The notes under the pieces: model-generated
What the model saw: only the letters and a program-made list of their open reading frames with translations
Told to the model about the DNA's origin: nothing
Database searches by the model: none
DNA from: Candidatus Methanosphaera massiliense
GTDB lineage: Archaea; Methanobacteriota; Methanobacteria; Methanobacteriales; Methanobacteriaceae
Assembly (NCBI RefSeq): GCF_028890305.1
Contig: NZ_JARBXM010000001.1
Location: 1,034,501 to 1,098,500, forward strand
Direction: 5' to 3'
DNA length: 64,000 nt
Part shown: positions 31,606 to 41,500 of the stretch, piece after piece
Layout: every line of letters starts with the position of its first letter
Numbering within the stretch: the first letter of the stretch is position 1
Made by a program: the position numbers and the translations under genes

Positions 31606-31776
31606 TGGTATTACCCATACCACTTTTTTTTTGGAAATAGAATTGTTTTATATTAAACTTACTATTTTTTGTTTTATCTTTTTTAGGACTTTATATGGTC
31701 TTTAGAGAAATATGGTTCTTCTTTTTTTAGTTAATGTTAATAGTTATAATTAAAATTTAATTTATTATTAATAAAA

Positions 31777-31828
31777 TTTATATTATAGTTTTTAATTATA
31801 TATTAATATTCAAGTAAAACGTATTATT
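31777..31828 (+). promoter_or_regulatory. Adhesin promoter/leader module, copy 2
   Basis: TTTATAT at 31777-31783, 25 nt, TTCAAGTAAAAC at 31809-31820, then GTATT. A TTATTTGGATGT follows at about 31844, and GGAG lies just before the ATG at 31887. Confidence 0.65.
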
Positions 31829-31886
31829 TTTTTGTAGTATGAATTATTTGGATGTAACAATTAAAAATTAGGAGTTTAATTAAACA

Positions 31887-34800
31887 ATGTCTAAAAAATC
31901 GACATTAATGTTTGTGATAGCTCTCATGGTTTTAATTATTGGAGTATCAGCGGTAAGTGCTGCTGACGTATCAACTAATGATACAAATGTAGCAACTGTT
32001 GAAGATACTCATATAACTTCACATGCAACAACACAAGCTGTTGTAAAAGAAGATAATAATATAAAAACCAGTGATAATAAAGTCACAAACACTAAGAAGA
32101 GTGTAAAATCAGTAAAAACAAATACTGACAATATTAAAACAGTAAAATCAAGTACTGACAATATTAAAACAGTAAAAACAAATACTGATAATAATAAAAC
32201 AGTAAAAACAACTAAAAATATAAAGACAGCAACAACTCACGTGGTAAACCAGGACAATTGGAATACCGTATTTGTAGCAAATGGTACAAATAGCTCAACA
32301 AATAGTCATAACTATGATTTAAGTGATGATGTTGTAGCTGGTGATACAATTGACTTCCAGGGTCATTTATTTGTAAATGGATCACTAAGATTCACAAAAC
32401 CAGTAAATGTAATATCATCAACAAAAGATGCTAACATATCATTGAATACAACTGCAGGTAGTCTATTCGGTGAAAATCCGGGTAATAGTTTCTGGGTTGG
32501 ACCTGGAGCTGCAAATTCAACATTCAGTGGTATCTACTTATACAACACTCAATTCTGGGTAACCCAAACAACTAATATAACATTTACCAACATGTCCATG
32601 GTTGTAAGCAACCAGAGAGTAGGTAGTGGAGTAGGTCAAACTGCAGTTAGAGCATCAACATTCATCACACTACGTGATTGTTATATTTACACTGAAAACA
32701 ATGGTGGAAGCAGTTCATTTGTAATCACAAGATCAGAATACTGTACTATTGACCATTGTACCATCAGAGGAGTAGGAAACGTAGGTAACTTATTATATCT
32801 TAACATATATAACCCTCCACAGGGTACAACACTAAATAACAGTTATAATAATATTACAAATAATGATGTAAGGGGACCATTAGGTTCTGCTATTTCATGG
32901 AGTATTGTTTTATCTGGTCAACATAACCTTGTAAGTGGTAACACTGCTAACGGTGCTATAACCACTGCTTGGGGTGGAACCACAGCAAATAACACTATTG
33001 TAAACAATACAGTAAGAAATATAAATGGAATGGTAGATGGATATGTTGCAAATAACACTGCTGGTTCCATTACCACAGGATTACGTAGCGTTATTGAAAA
33101 CAACAATGTAGCTAACTTAACAGCATCATCTTCTTCAATAGTAAGAAATAATAACATAACTGAAAAATTAACAGTAAGCAATGCAGCTGTAAATGTTACA
33201 AACAACACAGTTAATAATATTATTGTAAATAATGCTAGAGCTGCTGGTACTAACATCACAGCAAACAATGTAACTGGTACAGTTAGATTAAACAATGCAA
33301 AAAATGTAAATGTATCAGATAACCTTATTGTAAACGAAGAAGACTACACATTAACAGTAACAGGAACAAATAACACAATAGCAAACAACCACTTAATAGC
33401 AGGAACTCATGCTGGTATGGACACAGTAACAATAGCAAACGGTAACACTGTAGAAAATAACACACCAGAAGCAGGTAGCATATATAATATTACAGATGAA
33501 ACATATAATAACTTCTTTGATGAAAAAGGAGTATTCAATGCTACAAGCTTAATAAACAATTATTCAACAATCAACTTATTAGGAACATTTAATAATAAAA
33601 ACTTCACATTCAAAAATGTTGTTTTAACAATTATAGGTGTAAATGCAACATTAAATAATGCTACAATCGCATCTATGGATGAAAGTAAATTATCAATTAA
33701 TAACATAACAATAAACAATGCTAGAAATAATAATAAAGCAGTAATACTTGAAACAGATAATAATAAAGTACGTAACGTAAATATTAAACATGTTACAAAA
33801 TCAACAGCACAGGAAATATATGTAACAGGAGTAAATAACAAAATAGAAAATAACAGTATCACTGTTTATGCTCCATCAAAAGGTATGAACTGGGCAGAAA
33901 ATCCTGTAGTATCTAATGTAGCAGGAATAATAATATTATCTGATAAAAACACTGTACAAAATAATATTGTAAATATAATAGCAACAACCACAACTGGTGT
34001 TGGTACCGTTGAAGGTATTACAGTACAAGGTTCTAGTTCAAGCACTGCAAACAATAACGTTGTAAAAAATAATAAAGTAACAGTAAAAGCAACAGATTAT
34101 GCTTATGGTATAAATGTTGGAGAAAACGCTAACAGTAACACTATTCAATCTAATAACATTAACATGACCTCTGATAATTACGCAGCAGGTATACAGATTG
34201 GATACGGAACAGCAGCAAATAACACACTCCAATCAAACACAATAAACATCAATGCAAAATCATACGCATACGGATTATTAATAAGTGTATACGGTAAAAC
34301 AGATGTATCAGGAACAACAATGTCCTCAAACACTGTAACAGCAACTGCTGATAACGTATATCTAATAGAAACCTACAGCAGTACTGCAACATCCCCATTA
34401 TCAGGTATTGTAATAAATAATAACAATTTAAATGGTAATGGAAATCATACAATAGGTATTGCATTTGTAGGAAAAGACAGTACAATAACCGCAAACACAA
34501 TTAATGTAAACGGTGTAAGTAACTCTACAGTAACCGGTACATATGATATGATTGCACCAACAACCGCTGGAATACTAGTACAAGACAGTGATAATGTAAC
34601 AATTAATCATGGAAATACTAACATAATAAATGGTCCTGCAATAAAATTAATAAACACCAATAATTCAAACATTGGCCGTCAAACAGGAACACTAAAAACT
34701 AATAACACAGCAGTTGAATTAATCAAAGCTAATAATAATGTTGTAAGAGGAGTAGATGCTAGCACTACATCAATGTATGCAGTAACAGTTACAAACTCAG

Positions 34801-37800
34801 CTAACACATCAGTAAACAATAACACATTATACTCTAATAATAACCTATTAGGTGGAGATAATGCAGTAAACACTGTAAATGGTGATAATATTACTGTAGG
34901 TGACAACAGCCCAATATTATTAGTAATAACAAACAAGACATACTCATCAATATTTGATGAAAATGGCGTATATAATTATGTTGCACCAAATGATAAAAAA
35001 GTAGGCGTATTAGTATTAGGATCAGACCTACAAGGAGTAGATTTAATATTTAACAATACCTTCATTAACTTGATTAATGCTGGAAATTACACAATATACA
35101 ACGGTACACTAGAATACACTGGTGGTCAAGCTGGAAGTGTAACAGTAACAGGTATTAATATAAATAATGTAGATAAAAAAGCAGTAATAGTTGATATAAA
35201 CAATGAAACTGGAACCAGTAATACAAGAATCAATCTACTTAACATGAATATTAATGTAACAGGGGATAATGTTACAGCAATTGAATCTATAAGTAAAACA
35301 AATTATTATGTAACCTTTGAAATGTTCGACAGCAACATAACAGTAACAGGTAAAAATGCAACAGCAGTATACTTTGTTGGAGTACCATCATCAAACCCAA
35401 GATGGTCACCTGACGGCATAGTAGAACTAGAAAGAAATAATATAAATATTAAAGCAGATGACACAGCAAAAGCATTAGTAACAATCACCAGTAATGGAGA
35501 TTTCAAGAATAATAAGGTAAATATAGACGGAAACAACGTAATAGCTATAGAATCCAACAATGGAATATTCGGATGGAGTTCATTACAATACAACAATATA
35601 ACAGCAAATGGTGACAACATAACAGTAGTATCATACACTAATGATACAACAACCGATACTAAATACATTAATTATAACAATATCACAGCAACCAGTGACA
35701 ACCCCGTAGTAGCATTCAACATAACTAACGCTACAAGAGTAGATATTGAGGATAATGTAATCCTAATAAATGCTGAAAACGAGGAAACACCAGTTATCTC
35801 AGTAGCAAAAGGAACAAACAACCAAGTAACAAACAACTACATACAAGCACAAGACATAGCAGGTGACGACGCAGTAGAACAAACAGGAATCACAATAAGT
35901 AATAACCAACCAGTAGATGGAAACTACAAAGTAATAATTAATAAAAACATCCCAGAAAACACAACAATCAACAAATACATAACAATACAAGCAAACGCAA
36001 CAGATGCATATGGAAACCCAATAACTGGTACAATCACAATAACAGTTGACGGAGAAACCATAATATCACAGCCATTCGTAAGCAGTATAACAGCTTACTA
36101 TGTATCAGAAGAAGCAGGACGTAAAGTAATCACAGTAACATACACAGATCCTAACGGAGTATATGCTACAACAAGTACAACAAGCAATCTCAATGTATTA
36201 CTAAACAATGCAGTAATAACAATCGACCCAATAAACACAACAATAAACAAAACAACACCAATAACTGTAACAGTAACAGGTGAAGATGGAAGAGCAGTAA
36301 CCAATGGTACAGTAGAATTCACAGCATATGACACAACTGTACTGGGAGTAGCAAATATATCAAACGGTATAGCTACAATAACCATAACACCAACAGAAAT
36401 AGAAAACACAACAATATATGCTCACTACCTCGGAAATGAATTATACTATGAAACTACAGCAAGTACAACATACTTTGTAAATAATATAAAACCAACCATC
36501 ACAGTAGAAAACATGACCATCACATCAAACGCTACAACAGTAAATGTTAAAGTAGTAGGTGAAGATGGAACCAATGTAGCAGATGGTACTGTAACAATCA
36601 CAGTAAATGGTGACACATATCAAGGTAATGTAACAAATGGCAGTGCCAGTGTCACAATACAAGCTAGCTCATTAAAAACTGGAAACAACATATTATCCAT
36701 AAACTATGATAATCTTGTTGGATATGAACCAGCAACCACAACATACTACGTTAACGGTACAAGATACGGATCAGTATACTATGTAGCAGTTAATGGTTCA
36801 AGTAGTAATAATGGAAGAACACCAGAAACACCATGGAACTACACATACGCATTCAACACAATAAGAAACAGCACATACAATAACTCATTAATATACATAC
36901 TAAACGGCACATACAACATAAACGACACAGTAGTACTTAATAATGGCCTAACCCTTAAAATAATAGGAAATAACAGTCCAGTATTAAATGGAAACAACAA
37001 GATAATCAACGCATTCAACATACAAAATGGATTAGTATCCCTAGAAAGCATGACATTCAGAAACTTTGCTAACACACCAATCCTAAACAGAGCAAACAAC
37101 ACAAACATCACAGGAAACACCTTCCTAAACAACAAAGGAATCAATGGTGGAGCAATAAGCAACTATAATGCAAACAATGCAACAATATTAAGAAACACAT
37201 TCACAAACAACACCGGAATGTACGGCGGAGCAATATACAACAGAGGAAACAACACAATCATAAATAAAAACACATTCACTAAAAACAATGCATCAATATC
37301 ATCAGGTGCAATATACAATCTAGGAAGAAACACATGGATAACAAATAACATATTCACTAATAACCATGCAAACACCCTTGGTGGAGCAATAAACAACTGG
37401 GAAACCACAAAAACAACAATAACAGGTAACAAATTCACTGGTAACCAGGCAAACTATGGTGGAGCAATCTACTATCGTGGAACAGGATTAAAACTAAACA
37501 ACAATAACATGACAAGTAACACAGCATGTATAAGTGGTGGATCAGTCTTTATAATGGGAAACAACAACAGAATACTCAACAACAACTTCACATCTAACAA
37601 AGCAAGAAGTGGAGCAGCAATAAACAACCTAGGAACAAACACAAACATCACAGGCAACATAATAAAATACAACACTGCAAACACAACCGGTGCAGCAGTA
37701 AACAACTGGAATGCAAGAAATACAACAATAGCAAATAACACAATACACCACAACCAAGCACAATACGGAGCAATATACATAAGAGGAGCAAACAACACAG

Positions 37801-38171
37801 TACAATCCAACAATATATACAGTAACAAAGCAACTATTAGTGGAGGAGCAATCTTCAACATCGGAGAAAACACAGCAATAAAAGATAACACCATAAAAAG
37901 CAACAATGCTCAAAATTATGGTGGAGCAATCAACAACTGGAATGGAGTTAATACTAGAATAACAGGTAACAACATAACATACAACAATGCAACCTATGGT
38001 GGAGCAATAAACACTCGTTCAATAAACACTACAATCACAGAAAACAGTATAACAAGAAACAGTGCAGTTCGTGGAGGAGCAATCCTTGATACAAGATACA
38101 CTACAACAACTATGAGCAACAACACAATAAAAAATAATCCAACAGAGAATGGAGAAGAAGTAACACACTAA
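31887..38171 (+). CDS. Adhesin-like surface protein 3 (2094 aa)
   Basis: The signal peptide is STLMFVIALMVLIIGVSAVS. A Lys/Thr/Asn linker (about 70-112) contains 10-residue tandem repeats. A long beta-helix (to about 1360) and Ig-like domains (about 1365-1620) are most like adhesin 1; both carry a GDDAVEQTGITISNNQPV stretch before the Ig part. The C-terminal module starts at about 1628 and contains GGAI.N repeats to the end (NNPTENGEEVTH). No membrane anchor is seen. GGAG precedes the ATG. It is preceded by the shared adhesin promoter module. It is probably a wall-associated adhesin; the ligand is unknown. Confidence 0.9.
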   Translation: MSKKSTLMFVIALMVLIIGVSAVSAADVSTNDTNVATVEDTHITSHATTQAVVKEDNNIKTSDNKVTNTKKSVKSVKTNTDNIKTVKSSTDNIKTVKTNTDNNKTVKTTKNIKTATTHVVNQDNWNTVFVANGTNSSTNSHNYDLSDDVVAGDTIDFQGHLFVNGSLRFTKPVNVISSTKDANISLNTTAGSLFGENPGNSFWVGPGAANSTFSGIYLYNTQFWVTQTTNITFTNMSMVVSNQRVGSGVGQTAVRASTFITLRDCYIYTENNGGSSSFVITRSEYCTIDHCTIRGVGNVGNLLYLNIYNPPQGTTLNNSYNNITNNDVRGPLGSAISWSIVLSGQHNLVSGNTANGAITTAWGGTTANNTIVNNTVRNINGMVDGYVANNTAGSITTGLRSVIENNNVANLTASSSSIVRNNNITEKLTVSNAAVNVTNNTVNNIIVNNARAAGTNITANNVTGTVRLNNAKNVNVSDNLIVNEEDYTLTVTGTNNTIANNHLIAGTHAGMDTVTIANGNTVENNTPEAGSIYNITDETYNNFFDEKGVFNATSLINNYSTINLLGTFNNKNFTFKNVVLTIIGVNATLNNATIASMDESKLSINNITINNARNNNKAVILETDNNKVRNVNIKHVTKSTAQEIYVTGVNNKIENNSITVYAPSKGMNWAENPVVSNVAGIIILSDKNTVQNNIVNIIATTTTGVGTVEGITVQGSSSSTANNNVVKNNKVTVKATDYAYGINVGENANSNTIQSNNINMTSDNYAAGIQIGYGTAANNTLQSNTININAKSYAYGLLISVYGKTDVSGTTMSSNTVTATADNVYLIETYSSTATSPLSGIVINNNNLNGNGNHTIGIAFVGKDSTITANTINVNGVSNSTVTGTYDMIAPTTAGILVQDSDNVTINHGNTNIINGPAIKLINTNNSNIGRQTGTLKTNNTAVELIKANNNVVRGVDASTTSMYAVTVTNSANTSVNNNTLYSNNNLLGGDNAVNTVNGDNITVGDNSPILLVITNKTYSSIFDENGVYNYVAPNDKKVGVLVLGSDLQGVDLIFNNTFINLINAGNYTIYNGTLEYTGGQAGSVTVTGININNVDKKAVIVDINNETGTSNTRINLLNMNINVTGDNVTAIESISKTNYYVTFEMFDSNITVTGKNATAVYFVGVPSSNPRWSPDGIVELERNNINIKADDTAKALVTITSNGDFKNNKVNIDGNNVIAIESNNGIFGWSSLQYNNITANGDNITVVSYTNDTTTDTKYINYNNITATSDNPVVAFNITNATRVDIEDNVILINAENEETPVISVAKGTNNQVTNNYIQAQDIAGDDAVEQTGITISNNQPVDGNYKVIINKNIPENTTINKYITIQANATDAYGNPITGTITITVDGETIISQPFVSSITAYYVSEEAGRKVITVTYTDPNGVYATTSTTSNLNVLLNNAVITIDPINTTINKTTPITVTVTGEDGRAVTNGTVEFTAYDTTVLGVANISNGIATITITPTEIENTTIYAHYLGNELYYETTASTTYFVNNIKPTITVENMTITSNATTVNVKVVGEDGTNVADGTVTITVNGDTYQGNVTNGSASVTIQASSLKTGNNILSINYDNLVGYEPATTTYYVNGTRYGSVYYVAVNGSSSNNGRTPETPWNYTYAFNTIRNSTYNNSLIYILNGTYNINDTVVLNNGLTLKIIGNNSPVLNGNNKIINAFNIQNGLVSLESMTFRNFANTPILNRANNTNITGNTFLNNKGINGGAISNYNANNATILRNTFTNNTGMYGGAIYNRGNNTIINKNTFTKNNASISSGAIYNLGRNTWITNNIFTNNHANTLGGAINNWETTKTTITGNKFTGNQANYGGAIYYRGTGLKLNNNNMTSNTACISGGSVFIMGNNNRILNNNFTSNKARSGAAINNLGTNTNITGNIIKYNTANTTGAAVNNWNARNTTIANNTIHHNQAQYGAIYIRGANNTVQSNNIYSNKATISGGAIFNIGENTAIKDNTIKSNNAQNYGGAINNWNGVNTRITGNNITYNNATYGGAINTRSINTTITENSITRNSAVRGGAILDTRYTTTTMSNNTIKNNPTENGEEVTH
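32111..32224 (+). repeat. 30-bp tandem repeat in the linker of adhesin 3
   Basis: About 3.8 in-frame copies of a 30-bp unit (32111, 32141, 32171, 32201), each encoding roughly VKTNTDNIKT. Copies differ by only a few bases. Such a tract can expand or contract by slippage and alter the stalk length between signal peptide and beta-helix. Confidence 0.85.
36772..36853 (+). repeat. 82-bp shared adhesin C-module segment, copy 3
   Basis: Identical to 23387-23468 in adhesin 1 over all 82 bp. Confidence 0.85.
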
Positions 38172-38204
38172 AAAAAGAGAGATATTGAAGGATAAATTGA
38201 GTCA

Positions 38205-38236
38205 GATGATATAATTAAAAAGAAATTATTATCATC
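38205..38236 (+). terminator. Hairpin after adhesin 3
   Basis: GATGATATAATT pairs with AATTATTATCATC across a 7-nt loop with one bulge. CTTCTTTTTCT follows 30 nt later. Probable transcript end. Confidence 0.5.
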
Positions 38237-38442
38237 AATACTCCCTTTAAATACTTCTTTTTCTATATAACCATATTTATTCAAGTTTTTATTGTATAAA
38301 ACCTTTATTTCATATTTTTTATACTATTTTTTTTTAATTTAATCTATTTTTTTTATCAAATCATAATATCTTTTTTTTAACAGCTCTTTAAAAGTAATAG
38401 TCATATTTATAAATTATTCAAATATTTTTTAGTTTAATTAAA

Positions 38443-38494
38443 CTTATATTATATTTTTTATAAATATATTAATATTCAAGTAAAACGTATTATT
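38443..38494 (+). promoter_or_regulatory. Adhesin promoter/leader module, copy 3
   Basis: CTTATAT at 38443-38449, 25 nt, TTCAAGTAAAAC at 38475-38486, then GTATTATTTT (matching copy 2). TTATTTGAATAT follows at 38518-38529, and GGAG lies just before ATG 38557. Confidence 0.65.
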
Positions 38495-38556
38495 TTATTC
38501 AAAAATGATGATATGATTTATTTGAATATTTAAAAAGTTAAGGAGTTAAATACATC

Positions 38557-41500
38557 ATGTCAAAAAAGTCGACATTTATCTTTGTGATAACTCTCATTGT
38601 TTTAATTATTGGAGTATCCGCGGTTAGTGCTGCTGATGTATCAAGCAATGATACAAGTGTATCTACTGTTGATATTCCACAAAGTACAACTCATACAGTA
38701 TCAAGTGATGTTGTAAAAGTTGATCATAAAACCACAGAGGTATCACAGGCAACAAAAGAAATTAAGACAGTTAATGTCACAAAGGAAAAGACAACAAAAA
38801 CTGCAAAGAAAACATCTAAGAATTTAAAGAAAGATACACAAACACATGTTGTAACAAATCAGACATACACACAGTTCTTTACAAGTGGTAAATTAAATGA
38901 CAATGTAACAAGGGGAGATGTACTTGATTTACAAGGAAACTTTATCTCATCACAATCATTTAATTACACAATGACTATAAACAAGCCCGTAAACATTATT
39001 TCAACAACACATGACTCTAATATTTCATTAAACTCTACAAGTACAGATTTCTTTGGAGAAAGCTATGGAAACGCATTTACAATAACACGTAATGGTTCAG
39101 GAAGTAACATTACTGGAATATACTTCTACAACACGCAATTATACATAAACAACACAGAAAACGTAACCTTAAATAATATAACAGTTATCAATGAAGGCCA
39201 GGTAGTTGGTGGTGGAATAGGAGTTACATCTATCAGAGGAAACTCTTCATACATCACAGTTAAAAACAGCTATTTTAAAACAAAAAATAATGGTGGACAT
39301 AGTACACTAGTGGGTGCTTATGTAAATCATTGTATATTTGATAACAATACAATTATTGGAGAAGGTACATGTGGTAATTTAATGTATTTAACAACATACA
39401 ATGTAGATATACCGAACTATAATCATAGTAATGAATATAATACTATTTCAAACAATAGAATTTATGGGCCAAGTAATGCATTGGCAATATGTTATGGTAT
39501 ATGTATTGCAGGATGTAATAATCTAATTGAAAATAATACTGTTGAATACAATAAAGGACAAGGTATAATAAATCAGTGGGGTAGTGGAACAACTACTGAA
39601 GGAAATATAGGAGTTCTATCAATAGATAATATATACAGAAATAATGTATTGCTTAATGGAAGTTCTTTCACATCAACAACAAAAAGTTTAGTAGTAAATA
39701 ATACTGTAACAGGTACTGCAAGAATAGTTTCACTATGTGATGCATATAATAACAATTTCAATGCAACAAGAATACAAGGTACAGTAAAATTACATGATAA
39801 TAACATGACAAAACTCACAGTACAATCAAGTAACAGTGGAGTAATAGATAATTATAATATAACAAACAATAACATCTCTGGAAACGTAGAATTTACTGCA
39901 GCAGCATCATCATTATCAACAAAAAATATTACACTAACCGGTAACACAATAAATGGTAATATTACAGTGACAGGTAACAATGGAAAAATAAGTGATATCA
40001 ACATTAACTCAAACATTATTAAGGGAGCTATTGTATTAGGACCAAAATCAAATCAGAAAGTAAATAATGTTACAATAACAAATAATCTTATAAACTCAAC
40101 ATATAACACAGCAGTAATATTATCATCAAAATCATCAAATATAACAGTATCTAATAATACATTATATGCAAAAACAACAGCAGCTAACAATGCAGTAGAT
40201 AATAAAGGAACTGGTAATGTAATTTCAGATAATTTACCATTAAACTACATTACAATAACTGATGACACATATAATAATTATTTTGATGATGACGGAATAT
40301 TTAATTACACAGTACCATTCTATATTGATAAAATAGTGTTAGAAGGTGCATTTATTAATAATAACATATTTACATTTGTAGAAAATAATCTAACCTTAAC
40401 AGGAAAAGATGAAAATACAATACTATATAATGCTACAATAACAATAGATGGCGATGCAAACTTCACAATAAATAATCTTAAAATAATCAGCACAGACATA
40501 GAAAACCATAATTCTATAATTCTTAATACTGAACATAACACAGTTGATAATGTAACAATAATACAGAATGCAACCTCTGGAAAAGCACAAGTAATACTAA
40601 TTAATGCAGATAATAACCAAGTAATAAACAGCAATATCACAGTTACAGGTCCATCAGATAGTGTAGACTACTTTAGTGACCCAGCAATAGCACCAACAGT
40701 AAATATTATAGTTTCATCTAATAATAATACAATTGCTAATAACTACTTATACACTTATGCATCAACAGCTTCTGGTTATGGTACAATCGAATCAGTAACA
40801 GTACAGGCACCTACTGGTGTAACCCTAGAAAACAATAAAATAATCAACAACACAGTACGTGGTAATGGAACAGATTATATTTATGGATTGAATTTAGGAG
40901 GCAATGTAAATAATAACATACTTGATGGAAACAATATAAACATAACCTCAAAGACATATGCTAATGGTATACAGTTCTTCCAAAGTCCGGCATACAATAA
41001 CACAATTACAAACAATATAATTGATGTAACAGCAGGATACTCTGAAGGACAAGTAACCTATGGTTTAATATTCAGTAGTTGGAATGATGGAAACTTTGAA
41101 AATAACCTTATACATAATAATACAATATATGTAAAAGGTAATGAAACATATGGTATAGAAATATTCTCATATCCATACGGATCATCATCAATAGTTAAAA
41201 ATACGACAATATCAAATAACACTATTATTAGTAATGGTACCTATGCAGAGGGTATAGCATTAATGAGTAATGACTATAATATCACAGGTAACACAATATT
41301 AGTAACAGGAACTACTAATGCTACTCGTCTAGCATCAGCTGATTGGATAAAACCAACAACAGCAGGTATAATACTACAACAAGTAAAAGGTGCAAATGTC
41401 ACATATAACAGGGTAAATGTAACAACAGGACCAGGTTTTAAAATATTAGACAGGTCTAGTAACATAAACATTACAAATAACACAGTATACACAACACAGG

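Larger units (their letters stand above)
38172..38556. other. Intergenic region between adhesins 3 and 4
   Basis: 385 nt, AT-rich, with no gene seen. It holds a terminator-like hairpin at 38205-38236 followed by T-rich sequence, several T-runs (about 38328-38375) and the adhesin promoter module from 38443. Confidence 0.6.
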
